Source of the DNA: Anaspis maculata
Taxonomy: Eukaryota > Arthropoda > Insecta > Coleoptera > Scraptiidae
NCBI GenBank assembly: GCA_949128115.1
Contig: OX421964.1
Location: 682,001 to 746,000 of the forward strand
Reading direction: 5' to 3'
Length of the DNA stretch: 64,000 nucleotides
Each line of letters begins with the position of its first letter. Within the stretch, counting starts at the first letter, position 1. Positions 44,589 through 58,200 of the stretch are shown here, in pieces. Made by a program: the position numbers and the translations under genes. The notes below the pieces were generated by a model. That model was not told the DNA's origin. It made no database searches and was given only the letters and a program-made list of their open reading frames with translations.

Positions 44589-47500
44589 GGAATAGGACCT
44601 GAAATTTTGGATAACAATTGTGTCTTTTTTTTTTATATTTGTGTTCGTTTGACGGATGTTGCGTTTGGAACAAGTAGCTGCTAACTCAAAAAGTGGTGAT
44701 CGATCGTTTTTAAGTCACGTGGGTTGAAGTTTGAAGTCACGTGGGTTGGAGCCTGAAGTCACGTGGGTTCAAACCTGAACTTTTTGGATAACTATTGTGT
44801 CTATTTTTTGATATTTTTGTTCGTTCGTCGGATGTTGCGTTTGAAACGAGTAGCTGCCAACTTAAAAAGTGGTGACCGATCGTTTTTGAAGTCACGTGGG
44901 ATGAAGTTTGAAGTCACGTGGGTTGGAGCCTGAAGTCACGTGGGTTCAAACCTGAACTTTTTAGATAACAATTGTGTCTATTTTTTGATATTTTTGTTCG
45001 TTCGTCGGATGTTGCGTTTGGAACGAGTAGCTGCCAACTCCAAAAGTGGTGACCGATCGTTTTAAAAGTCGCGTGGGTTGAAGTTTGAAGTCACGTGGGT
45101 TGGAGCCTGAAGTCACGTGGGTTGAAACCTGAACTTTTTGGATAACAATTGTCTTTTTTTCTTATGATATTTGTGTTCGTTCGACGGATGTTGCGTTTGG
45201 AACAAGTAGCTGCCAACTCAAAAAGTGGTGACCGATCGTTTTTGAAGTCACGTGGGTTGGAGTTTGAAGTCACGTGGGTTGGAGCCCGGAGTCACGTGGG
45301 TTAGGACCTGAACTTTTTGGATAACAATTGTGTCTATTTTTTGATATTTTTGTTCGTCCGTCGGATGTTGCGTTTGGAACGAGTAGCTGCCAACTTAAAA
45401 AGTGGTAACCGATCGTTTTTAAAGTCACGTGGGTTGAAGTTTAACGTCACGTGGGTTGGAGCTCAAAGTCACGTGGGAAAGGACCTGAACTTTCTGGATA
45501 CTAATTGTGTCTTTTTCTTCGATATTTGTGTTCGTTTGACGGATGTTGCGTTTGGAACAAGTAGCTGCCAATTCCAAAAGTGGTGACGGATCGTTTTAAA
45601 AGTCACGTGAGTTGAAGCCTGGAGGCACGTGGGTTGAAGCCTGAAGTCACGTGGGTTGGAGCCTGAAGTCACGTGGGTTGGGACCTGAAATTTTTGGATA
45701 ACAATTGTGTCTTTTTTTAGATATTTGTGTTCGTTTGGCGGATGTTGCGTTTGGAACAAGTAACTGCCAACTGAAAAAGTGGTGACCGATCGTTTTAAAA
45801 GTCACGTGGGTTGAAGTTTGAAGTCACGTGGGTTGGAGCCTGGAGTCACGTGGGTTCAAACTTGAACTTTTTGGATAATAATTGAGTCTTTTCTTTTGAT
45901 ATTTGTGTTAGTTAACGGATGTTGCGTTTGGATCAAGTAGCTGCCAACTCAAAAAGTGGTGACCGATCGTTTTTAAAGTCACGTGGGTTGGAGTTTGAAG
46001 TCACGTGGGTTGGAGCTTGAAGTCACGTGGGTTAAGACTTGAACTTTTTGGATAACAATTGTGTCTTTTTTTTTGATATTTGTGTTCGTTCGTCAGATGT
46101 TGCGTTTGGAACAAGTAGCTGCCAACTCAAAAAGTGGTGACCGATCGTTTTTGAAGTCACGTGGGTTGGAGTTTGAAGTCACGTGGGTTGGAGCTTGAAG
46201 TCACGTGGGTTAAGACCTGAACTTTTTGGATAACAATTGTGTCTATTTTTTGATATTTTTGTTCGTCGGATGTTGCGTTTGGAACGAGTAGCAGCCAACT
46301 TAAAAAGTGGTGACCGATCGTTTTTGAAGTCACGTGGGTTGAAATTTGAAGTCACGTGGGTTGGAGTTTGAAGTCACGTGGGTTGAAACCTGAACTTTTT
46401 GGATAACAATTGTCTTTTTTTTCGATATTTGTGTTCGTTTGACGGATGTTGCGTTTGGAACAAGTAGCTGCCAACTCAAAAAGTGGTGACCGATCGTTTT
46501 GAAAGTCACGTGGGTTGGAGTTTGAAGTCACGTGGGATGGAGCTCGAAGTCACGTGGGTTAGGACCTGAACTTTTTGGATAACAATTGTGTCTTTTTTTT
46601 TCGATATTTGTGTTCGTTTGACGGATGTTGCGTTTGGAACAAGTAGCTGCCAACTCCAAAAGTGGTGACGAATCGTTTCAAAAGTCACGTGAGTTGAAGC
46701 CTGGAGGCACGTGGGTTGAAGCCTGAAGTCACGTGGGTTGGAGCCTGAAGTCACGTGGAATAGGACCTGAAATTTTGGATAACAATTGTGTCTTTTTTTT
46801 TTATATTTGTGTTCGTTTGACGGATGTTGCGTTTGGAACAAGTAGCTGCTAACTCAAAAAGTGGTGACCGATCGTTTTTAAGTCACGTGGGTTGAAGTTT
46901 GAAGTCACGTGGGTTGGAGCCTGAAGTCACGTGGGTTCAAACCTGAACTTTTTGGATAACTATTGTGTCTATTTTTTGATATTTTTGTTCGTTCGTCGGA
47001 TGTTGCGTTTGAAACGAGTAGCTGCCAACTTAAAAAGTGGTGACCGATCGTTTTTGAAGTCACGTGGGATGAAGTTTGAAGTCACGTGGGTTGGAGCCTG
47101 AAGTCACGTGGGTTCAAACCTGAACTTTTTAGATAACAATTGTGTCTATTTTTTGATATTTTTGTTCGTTCGTCGGATGTTGCGTTTGGAACGAGTAGCT
47201 GCCAACTCCAAAAGTGGTGACCGATCGTTTTAAAAGTCGCGTGGGTTGAAGTTTGAAGTCACGTGGGCTGGAGCCCGAAGTCACGTGTGTTAAAACCTTA
47301 ACTTTTTGGATAACAATAGCGTCTTTTTTTTTATATTTGTGTTCGTTCGTCAGATGTTGCGTTTGGAACAAGTAGCTGCCAACTCAAAAAGTGGTGACCG
47401 ATCGTTTTTGAAGTCACGTGGGTTGGAGTTTGAAGTCACGTGGGTTGGAGCCTGGAGTCACGTGGGTTAGGACCTGAACTTTTTGGATAACAATTGTGTC

Positions 47501-48840
47501 AATTTTTTGATATTTTTGTTAGTCCGTCGGATGTTGCGTTTGGAACGAGTAGCTGCCAACTTAAAAAGTGGTAACCGATCGTTTTTAAAGTCACGTGGGT
47601 TGAAGTTTGAAGTCACGTGGGTTAGAGCCTGAAGTCACGTGGGTTGAAACCTGAACATTTTGGATAACAATTGTGTCTTTTATTTTCGATATCTGTGTTC
47701 GTTTGACGGATGTTGCGTTTGGAACAAGTAGCTGCCAACTCCAAAAGTGGTGACAAATCGTTTTCAAAGTCACGTGGGTTGGAGTTTGAAGTCACGTGGG
47801 TTGGAGCTCGAAGTCACGTGGGTTAGGACCTGAACTTTTTGGATAACAATTGTGTCTTTTATTTTCGATATCTGTGTTCGTTTGACGGATGTTGCGTTTG
47901 GAACAAGTAGCTGCCAACTCCAAAAGTGGTGACGGATCGTTTTCAAAGTCACGTGGGTTGAAGCCTGGAGGCACGTGGGTTGAAGCCTGAAGTCACGTGG
48001 GTTGGAGCCTGGAGTCACGTGGGTTAGGACCTGAAATTTTTGGATGACAATTGTGTCTTTTTTTTCGATATTTGTGTTCGTTTGACGGATGTTGCGTTTG
48101 GAACAAGTAGCTGCCAACTCCAAAAGTGGTGACGGATCGTTTTAAAAGTCACGTGGGTTGGAGCCTGGAGGCACGTGGGTTCAAACCTGATTTTTTTTGG
48201 ATAACAATTGTGTCTATTTTTTGATATTTTTGTTCGTTCGTCGGATGTTGCGTTTGGAACAAGTAGCTGCCAACTTAAAAAGTGGTGACCGATCGTTTTT
48301 GAAGTCACGTGGGTTGAAGTTTGAAGTCACGTGGGTTGGAACCTGAAGACACGTGGGTTCAAACCTGAACTTTTAGGATAACAATTGTGTCTATTTTTTG
48401 ATATTTTTGTTCGTTCGTCGGATGTTGCGTTTGGAACGAGTAACTGCCAACTCCAAAAGTGGTGACCGATCGTTTTAAAAGTCACGTGGGTTGAAATTTG
48501 AAGTCACGTGGGCTGGAGCCTGAAGTCACGTGGGTTAAAACCCTCACTTTTTGGATAACAATTGTGTCTTTTTTTTATATTTGTGTTCGTTCGTCAGATG
48601 TTGCGTTTGGAACAAGTAGCTGCCAACTCAAAAAGCGGTGACCGATCGTTTTTAAAGTCACGTGGGTTGGAGTTTGAAGTCACGTGGGTTGGAGCCCGGA
48701 GTCACGTGGGTTAGGACCTGAACTTTTTGGATAACAATCGTGTCTTTTTTTTCGATATTTGTGTTCGTTTGACGGATGTTGCCTTTGGAACAAGTAGCTG
48801 CCAACTCCAAAAGTGGTGACGAATCGTTTCAAAAGTCACG
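44567..48840. repeat. Higher-order repeat D (4274 bp), unit I
   Basis: A unit of about 24 monomers repeated at offset 4274. It is the 2168-bp block followed by about 2.1 kb carrying GATAACAATAGCGTC (near 47,310), GTGTCAATTTTTTGATA (near 47,498), GTGACAAATCG (near 47,750) and a four-unit monomer at about 47,960. Confidence 0.85.
44589..46756. repeat. 2168-bp repeat unit D, tandem copy 2
   Basis: Direct tandem copy of the previous 2168 bp with very few differences, for example CTATTTTTAGATATT near 43,544 against CTTTTTTTAGATATT near 45,712. Similarity continues into a third partial copy until about 47,262, where GGGCTGGAGCCCGAAG replaces GGGTTGGAGCCTGAAG. This copy is also the first half of the larger 4274-bp unit. 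Confidence 0.85.
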
Positions 48841-51800
48841 TGGGTTGGAGCCTGAAGTCACGTGGAATAGGACCTGAAATTTTGGATAACAATTGTGTCT
48901 TTTTTTTTATATTTGTGTTCGTTTGACGGATGTTGCGTTTGGAACAAGTAGCTGCTAACTCAAAAAGTGGTGACCGATCGTTTTTAAGTCACGTGGGTTG
49001 AAGTTTGAAGTCACGTGGGTTGGAGCCTGAAGTCACGTGGGTTCAAACCTGAACTTTTTGGATAACTATTGTGTCTATTTTTTGATATTTTTGTTCGTTC
49101 GTCGGATGTTGCGTTTGAAACGAGTAGCTGCCAACTTAAAAAGTGGTGACCGATCGTTTTTGAAGTCACGTGGGATGAAGTTTGAAGTCACGTGGGTTGG
49201 AGCCTGAAGTCACGTGGGTTCAAACCTGAACTTTTTAGATAACAATTGTGTCTATTTTTTGATATTTTTGTTCGTTCGTCGGATGTTGCGTTTGGAACGA
49301 GTAGCTGCCAACTCCAAAAGTGGTGACCGATCGTTTTAAAAGTCGCGTGGGTTGAAGTTTGAAGTCACGTGGGTTGGAGCCTGAAGTCACGTGGGTTGAA
49401 ACCTGAACTTTTTGGATAACAATTGTCTTTTTTTCTTATGATATTTGTGTTCGTTCGACGGATGTTGCGTTTGGAACAAGTAGCTGCCAACTCAAAAAGT
49501 GGTGACCGATCGTTTTTGAAGTCACGTGGGTTGGAGTTTGAAGTCACGTGGGTTGGAGCCCGGAGTCACGTGGGTTAGGACCTGAACTTTTTGGATAACA
49601 ATTGTGTCTATTTTTTGATATTTTTGTTCGTCCGTCGGATGTTGCGTTTGGAACGAGTAGCTGCCAACTTAAAAAGTGGTAACCGATCGTTTTTAAAGTC
49701 ACGTGGGTTGAAGTTTAACGTCACGTGGGTTGGAGCTCAAAGTCACGTGGGAAAGGACCTGAACTTTCTGGATACTAATTGTGTCTTTTTCTTCGATATT
49801 TGTGTTCGTTTGACGGATGTTGCGTTTGGAACAAGTAGCTGCCAATTCCAAAAGTGGTGACGGATCGTTTTAAAAGTCACGTGAGTTGAAGCCTGGAGGC
49901 ACGTGGGTTGAAGCCTGAAGTCACGTGGGTTGGAGCCTGAAGTCACGTGGGTTGGGACCTGAAATTTTTGGATAACAATTGTGTCTTTTTTTAGATATTT
50001 GTGTTCGTTTGGCGGATGTTGCGTTTGGAACAAGTAACTGCCAACTGAAAAAGTGGTGACCGATCGTTTTAAAAGTCACGTGGGTTGAAGTTTGAAGTCA
50101 CGTGGGTTGGAGCCTGGAGTCACGTGGGTTCAAACTTGAACTTTTTGGATAATAATTGAGTCTTTTCTTTTGATATTTGTGTTAGTTAACGGATGTTGCG
50201 TTTGGATCAAGTAGCTGCCAACTCAAAAAGTGGTGACCGATCGTTTTTAAAGTCACGTGGGTTGGAGTTTGAAGTCACGTGGGTTGGAGCTTGAAGTCAC
50301 GTGGGTTAAGACTTGAACTTTTTGGATAACAATTGTGTCTTTTTTTTTGATATTTGTGTTCGTTCGTCAGATGTTGCGTTTGGAACAAGTAGCTGCCAAC
50401 TCAAAAAGTGGTGACCGATCGTTTTTGAAGTCACGTGGGTTGGAGTTTGAAGTCACGTGGGTTGGAGCTTGAAGTCACGTGGGTTAAGACCTGAACTTTT
50501 TGGATAACAATTGTGTCTATTTTTTGATATTTTTGTTCGTCGGATGTTGCGTTTGGAACGAGTAGCAGCCAACTTAAAAAGTGGTGACCGATCGTTTTTG
50601 AAGTCACGTGGGTTGAAATTTGAAGTCACGTGGGTTGGAGTTTGAAGTCACGTGGGTTGAAACCTGAACTTTTTGGATAACAATTGTCTTTTTTTTCGAT
50701 ATTTGTGTTCGTTTGACGGATGTTGCGTTTGGAACAAGTAGCTGCCAACTCAAAAAGTGGTGACCGATCGTTTTGAAAGTCACGTGGGTTGGAGTTTGAA
50801 GTCACGTGGGATGGAGCTCGAAGTCACGTGGGTTAGGACCTGAACTTTTTGGATAACAATTGTGTCTTTTTTTTTCGATATTTGTGTTCGTTTGACGGAT
50901 GTTGCGTTTGGAACAAGTAGCTGCCAACTCCAAAAGTGGTGACGAATCGTTTCAAAAGTCACGTGAGTTGAAGCCTGGAGGCACGTGGGTTGAAGCCTGA
51001 AGTCACGTGGGTTGGAGCCTGAAGTCACGTGGAATAGGACCTGAAATTTTGGATAACAATTGTGTCTTTTTTTTTTATATTTGTGTTCGTTTGACGGATG
51101 TTGCGTTTGGAACAAGTAGCTGCTAACTCAAAAAGTGGTGACCGATCGTTTTTAAGTCACGTGGGTTGAAGTTTGAAGTCACGTGAGTTGGAGCCTGAAG
51201 TCACGTGGGTTCAAACCTGAACTTTTTGGATAACTATTGTGTCTATTTTTTGATATTTTTGTTCGTTCGTCGGATGTTGCGTTTGAAACGAGTAGCTGCC
51301 AACTTAAAAAGTGGTGACCGATCGTTTTTGAAGTCACGTGGGATGAAGTTTGAAGTCACGTGGGTTGGAGCCTGAAGTCACGTGGGTTCAAACCTGAACT
51401 TTTTAGATAACAAATGTGTCTATTTTTTGATATTTTTGTTCGTTCGTCGGATGTTGCGTTTGGAACGAGTAGCTGCCAACTCCAAAAGTGGTGACCGATC
51501 GTTTTAAAAGTCGCGTGGGTTGAAGTTTGAAGTCACGTGGGCTGGAGCCCGAAGTCACGTGTGTTAAAACCTTAACTTTTTGGATAACAATAGCGTCTTT
51601 TTTTTTATATTTGTGTTCGTTCGTCAGATGTTGCGTTTGGAACAAGTAGCTGCCAACTCAAAAAGTGGTGACCGATCGTTTTTGAAGTCACGTGGGTTGG
51701 AGTTTGAAGTCACGTGGGTTGGAGCCTGGAGTCACGTGGGTTAGGACCTGAACTTTTTGGATAACAATTGTGTCAATTTTTTGATATTTTTGTTAGTCCG

Positions 51801-53114
51801 TCGGATGTTGCGTTTGGAACGAGTAGCTGCCAACTTAAAAAGTGGTAACCGATCGTTTTTAAAGTCACGTGGGTTGAAGTTTGAAGTCACGTGGGTTAGA
51901 GCCTGAAGTCACGTGGGTTGAAACCTGAACATTTTGGATAACAATTGTGTCTTTTATTTTCGATATCTGTGTTCGTTTGACGGATGTTGCGTTTGGAACA
52001 AGTAGCTGCCAACTCCAAAAGTGGTGACAAATCGTTTTCAAAGTCACGTGGGTTGGAGTTTGAAGTCACGTGGGTTGGAGCTCGAAGTCACGTGGGTTAG
52101 GACCTGAACTTTTTGGATAACAATTGTGTCTTTTATTTTCGATATCTGTGTTCGTTTGACGGATATTGCGTTTGGAACAAGTAGCTGCCAACTCCAAAAG
52201 TGGTGACGGATCGTTTTCAAAGTCACGTGGGTTGAAGCCTGGAGGCACGTGGGTTGAAGCCTGAAGTCACGTGGGTTGGAGCCTGGAGTCACGTGGGTTA
52301 GGACCTGAAATTTTTGGATGACAATTGTGTCTTTTTTTTCGATATTTGTGTTCGTTTGACGGATGTTGCGTTTGGAACAAGTAGCTGCCAACTCCAAAAG
52401 TGGTGACGGATCGTTTTAAAAGTCACGTGGGTTGGAGCCTGGAGGCACGTGGGTTCAAACCTGATTTTTTTTGGATAACAATTGTGTCTATTTTTTGATA
52501 TTTTTGTTCGTTCGTCGGATGTTGCGTTTGGAACAAGTAGCTGCCAACTTAAAAAGTGGTGACCGATCGTTTTTGAAGTCACGTGGGTTGAAGTTTGAAG
52601 TCACGTGGGTTGGAACCTGAAGACACGTGGGTTCAAACCTGAACTTTTAGGATAACAATTGTGTCTATTTTTTGATATTTTTGTTCGTTCGTCGGATGTT
52701 GCGTTTGGAACGAGTAACTGCCAACTCCAAAAGTGGTGACCGATCGTTTTAAAAGTCACGTGGGTTGAAATTTGAAGTCACGTGGGCTGGAGCCTGAAGT
52801 CACGTGGGTTAAAACCCTCACTTTTTGGATAACAATTGTGTCTTTTTTTTATATTTGTGTTCGTTCGTCAGATGTTGCGTTTGGAACAAGTAGCTGCCAA
52901 CTCAAAAAGCGGTGACCGATCGTTTTTAAAGTCACGTGGGTTGGAGTTTGAAGTCACGTGGGTTGGAGCCCGGAGTCACGTGGGTTAGGACCTGAACTTT
53001 TTGGATAACAATCGTGTCTTTTTTTTCGATATTTGTGTTCGTTTGACGGATGTTGCCTTTGGAACAAGTAGCTGCCAACTCCAAAAGTGGTGACGAATCG
53101 TTTCAAAAGTCACG
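48841..53114. repeat. Higher-order repeat D, unit II
   Basis: Second complete 4274-bp unit, almost identical to unit I. Private differences include CAAATGTGTC near 51,411 and GGATATTGCG near 52,163. Confidence 0.85.
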
Positions 53115-55226
53115 TGGGTTGGAGCCTGAAGTCACGTGGAATAGGACCTGAAATTTTGGATAACAATTGTGTCTTTTTTTTTTATATTTGTGTTCGTTTG
53201 ACGGATGTTGCGTTTGGAACAAGTAGCTGCTAACTCAAAAAGTGGTGACCGATCGTTTTTAAGTCACGTGGGTTGAAGTTTGAAGTCACGTGGGTTGGAG
53301 CCTGAAGTCACGTGGGTTCAAACCTGAACTTTTTGGATAACTATTGTGTCTATTTTTTGATATTTTTGTTCGTTCGTCGGATGTTGCGTTTGGAACGAGT
53401 AGCTGCCAACTTAAAAAGTGGTAACCGATCGTTTTTAAAGTCACGTGGGTTGAAGTTTGAAGTCACGTGGGTTAGAGCCTGAAGTCACGTGGGTTGAAAC
53501 CAGAACATTTTGGATAACAATTGTGTCTTTTATTTTCGATATCTGTGTTCGTTTGACGGATGTTGCGTTTGGAACAAGTAGCTGCCAACTCCAAAAGTGG
53601 TGACAAATCGTTTTCAAAGTCACGTGGGTTGGAGTTTGAAGTCACGTGGGTTGGAGCTCGAAGTCACGTGGGTTAGGACCTGAACTTTTTGGATAACAAT
53701 TGTGTCTTTTATTTTCGATATCTGTGTTCGTTTGACGGATATTGCGTTTGGAACAAGTAGCTGCCAACTCCAAAAGTGGTGACGGATCGTTTTTGAAGTC
53801 ACGTGGGTTGGAGTTTGAAGTCACGTGGGTTGGAGCCTGGAGTCACGTGGGTTAGGACCTGAACTTTTTGGATAACAATTGTGTCAATTTTTTGATATTT
53901 TTGTTAGTCCGTCGGATGTTGCGTTTGGAACGAGTAGCTGCCAACTTAAAAAGTGGTAACCGATCGTTTTTAAAGTCACGTGGGTTGAAGTTTGAAGTCA
54001 CGTGGGTTAGAGCCTGAAGTCACGTGGGTTGAAACCTGAACATTTTGGATAACAATTGTGTCTTTTATTTTCGATATCTGTGTTCGTTTGACGGATGTTG
54101 CGTTTGGAACAAGTAGCTGCCAACTCCAAAAGTGGTGACAAATCGTTTTCAAAGTCACGTGGGTTGGAGTTTGAAGTCACGTGGGTTGGAGCTCGAAGTC
54201 ACGTGGGTTAGGACCTGAACTTTTTGGATAACAATTGTGTCTTTTATTTTCGATATCTGTGTTCGTTTGACGGATATTGCGTTTGGAACAAGTAGCTGCC
54301 AACTCCAAAAGTGGTGACGGATCGTTTTCAAAGTCACGTGGGTTGAAGCCTGGAGGCACGTGGGTTGAAGCCTGAAGTCACGTGGGTTGGAGCCTGGAGT
54401 CACGTGGGTTAGGACCTGAAATTTTTGGATGACAATTGTGTCTTTTTTTTCGATATTTGTGTTCGTTTGACGGATGTTGCGTTTGGAACAAGTAGCTGCC
54501 AACTCCAAAAGTGGTGACGGATCGTTTTAAAAGTCACGTGGGTTGGAGCCTGGAGGCACGTGGGTTCAAACCTGATTTTTTTTGGATAACAATTGTGTCT
54601 ATTTTTTGATATTTTTGTTCGTTCGTCGGATGTTGCGTTTGGAACAAGTAGCTGCCAACTTAAAAAGTGGTGACCGATCGTTTTTGAAGTCACGTGGGTT
54701 GAAGTTTGAAGTCACGTGGGTTGGAACCTGAAGACACGTGGGTTCAAACCTGAACTTTTAGGATAACAATTGTGTCTATTTTTTGATATTTTTGTTCGTT
54801 CGTCGGATGTTGCGTTTGGAACGAGTAACTGCCAACTCCAAAAGTGGTGACCGATCGTTTTAAAAGTCACGTGGGTTGAAATTTGAAGTCACGTGGGCTG
54901 GAGCCTGAAGTCACGTGGGTTAAAACCCTCACTTTTTGGATAACAATTGTGTCTTTTTTTTATATTTGTGTTCGTTCGTCAGATGTTGCGTTTGGAACAA
55001 GTAGCTGCCAACTCAAAAAGCGGTGACCGATCGTTTTTAAAGTCACGTGGGTTGGAGTTTGAAGTCACGTGGGTTGGAGCCCGGAGTCACGTGGGTTAGG
55101 ACCTGAACTTTTTGGATAACAATCGTGTCTTTTTTTTCGATATTTGTGTTCGTTTGACGGATGTTGCCTTTGGAACAAGTAGCTGCCAACTCCAAAAGTG
55201 GTGACGAATCGTTTCAAAAGTCACGT
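53115..55226. repeat. Higher-order repeat D, rearranged hybrid unit III (~2.1 kb)
   Basis: A composite of three pieces of the 4274-bp unit joined in monomer register. 53,115 to about 53,390 matches the unit start (48,841 onward). About 53,390-53,790 matches 51,815-52,215 (offset 1576). About 53,790-55,226 matches 51,679 to the unit end (offset 2111). It shares GGATATTGCG with unit II, suggesting that unit II was the donor. Confidence 0.8.
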
Positions 55227-58200
55227 GGGTTGGAGCCTGAAGTCACGTGGAATAGGACCTGAAATTTTGGATAACAATTGTGTCTTTTTTTTTTATATTT
55301 GTGTTCGTTTGACGGATGTTGCGTTTGGAACAAGTAGCTGCTAACTCAAAAAGTGGTGACCGATCGTTTTTAAGTCACGTGGGTTGAAGTTTGAAGTCAC
55401 GTGGGTTGGAGCCTGAAGTCACGTGGGTTCAAACCTGAACTTTTTGGATAACTATTGTGTCTATTTTTTGATATTTTTGTTCGTTCGTCGGATGTTGCGT
55501 TTGAAACGAGTAGCTGCCAACTTAAAAAGTGGTGACCGATCGTTTTTGAAGTCACGTGGGATGAAGTTTGAAGTCACGTGGGTTGGAGCCTGAAGTCACG
55601 TGGGTTCAAACCTGAACTTTTTAGATAACAATTGTGTCTATTTTTTGATATTTTTGTTCGTTCGTCGGATGTTGCGTTTGGAACGAGTAGCTGCCAACTC
55701 CAAAAGTGGTGACCGATCGTTTTAAAAGTCGCGTGGGTTGAAGTTTGAAGTCACGTGGGTTGGAGCCTGAAGTCACGTGGGTTGAAACCTGAACTTTTTG
55801 GATAACAATTGTCTTTTTTTCTTATGATATTTGTGTTCGTTCGACGGATGTTGCGTTTGGAACAAGTAGCTGCCAACTCAAAAAGTGGTGACCGATCGTT
55901 TTTGAAGTCACGTGGGTTGGAGTTTGAAGTCACGTGGGTTGGAGCCCGGAGTCACGTGGGTTAGGACCTGAACTTTTTGGATAACAATTGTGTCTATTTT
56001 TTGATATTTTTGTTCGTCCGTCGGATGTTGCGTTTGGAACGAGTAGCTGCCAACTTAAAAAGTGGTAACCGATCGTTTTTAAAGTCACGTGGGTTGAAGT
56101 TTAACGTCACGTGGGTTGGAGCTCAAAGTCACGTGGGAAAGGACCTGAACTTTCTGGATACTAATTGTGTCTTTTTCTTCGATATTTGTGTTCGTTTGAC
56201 GGATGTTGCGTTTGGAACAAGTAGCTGCCAATTCCAAAAGTGGTGACGGATCGTTTTAAAAGTCACGTGAGTTGAAGCCTGGAGGCACGTGGGTTGAAGC
56301 CTGAAGTCACGTGGGTTGGAGCCTGAAGTCACGTGGGTTGGGACCTGAAATTTTTGGATAACAATTGTGTCTTTTTTTAGATATTTGTGTTCGTTTGGCG
56401 GATGTTGCGTTTGGAACAAGTAACTGCCAACTGAAAAAGTGGTGACCGATCGTTTTAAAAGTCACGTGGGTTGAAGTTTGAAGTCACGTGGGTTGGAGCC
56501 AGGAGTCACGTGGGTTCAAACTTGAACTTTTTGGATAATAATTGAGTCTTTTCTTTTGATATTTGTGTTAGTTAACGGATGTTGCGTTTGGATCAAGTAG
56601 CTGCCAACTCAAAAAGTGGTGACCGATCGTTTTTAAAGTCACGTGGGTTGGAGTTTGAAGTCACGTGGGCTGGAGCTTGAAGTCACGTGGGTTAAGACTT
56701 GAACTTTTTGGATAACAATTGTGTCTTTTTTTTTGATATTTGTGTTCGTTCGTCAGATGTTGCGTTTGGAACAAGTAGCTGCCAACTCAAAAAGTGGTGA
56801 CCGATCGTTTTTGAAGTCACGTGGGTTGGAGTTTGAAGTCACGTGGGTTGGAGCTTGAAGTCACGTGGGTTAAGACCTGAACTTTTTGGATAACAATTGT
56901 GTCTATTTTTTGATATTTTTGTTCGTCGGATGTTGCGTTTGGAACGAGTAGCAGCCAACTCAAAAAGTGGTGACCGATCGTTTTTGAAGTCACGTGGGTT
57001 GAAATTTGAAGTCACGTGGGTTGGAGTTTGAAGTCACGTGGGTTGAAACCTGAACTTTTTGGATAACAATTGTCTTTTTTTTCGATATTTGTGTTCGTTT
57101 GACGGATGTTGCGTTTGGAACAAGTAGCTGCCAACTCAAAAAGTGGTGACCGATCGTTTTGAAAGTCACGTGGGTTGGAGTTTGAAGTCACGTGGGATGG
57201 AGCTCGAAGTCACGTGGGTTAGGACCTGAACTTTTTGGATAACAATTGTGTCTTTTTTTTTCGATATTTGTGTTCGTTTGACGGATGTTGCGTTTGGAAC
57301 AAGTAGCTGCCAACTCCAAAAGTGGTGACGAATCGTTTCAAAAGTCACGTGAGTTGAAGCCTGGAGGCACGTGGGTTGAAGCCTGAAGTCACGTGGGTTG
57401 GAGCCTGAAGTCACGTGGAATAGGACCTGAAATTTTGGATAACAATTGTGTCTTTTTTTTTCATATTTGTGTTCGTTTGACGGATGTTGCGTTTGGAACA
57501 AGTAGCTGCTAACTCAAAAAGTGGTGACCGATCGTTTTTAAGTCACGTGGGTTGAAGTTTGAAGTCACGTGGGTTGGAGCCTGAAGTCACGTGGGTTCAA
57601 ACCTGAACTTTTTGGATAACTATTGTGTCTATTTTTTGATATTTTTGTTCGTTCGTCGGATGTTGCGTTTGAAACGAGTAGCTGCCAACTTAAAAAGTGG
57701 TGACCGATCGTTTTTGAAGTCACGTGGGATGAAGTTTGAAGTCACGTGGGTTGGAGCCTGAAGTCACGTGGGTTCAAACCTGAACTTTTCAGATAACAAT
57801 TGTGTCTATTTTTTGATATTTTTGTTCGTTCGTCGGATGTTGCGTTTGGAACGAGTAGCTGCCAACTCCAAAAGTGGTGACCGATCGTTTTAAAAGTCGC
57901 GTGGGTTGAAGTTTGAAGTCACGTGGGCTGGAGCCCGAAGTCACGTGTGTTAAAACCTTAACTTTTTGGATAACAATAGCGTCTTTTTTTTTATATTTGT
58001 GTTCGTTCGTCAGATGTTGCGTTTGGAACAAGTAGCTGCCAACTCAAAAAGTGGTGACCGATCGTTTTTGAAGTCACGTGGGTTGGAGTTTGAAGTCACG
58101 TGGGTTGGAGCCCGGAGTCACGTGGGTTAGGACCTGAACTTTTTGGATAACAATTGTGTCAATTTTTTGATATTTTTGTTAGTCCGTCGGATGTTGCGTT

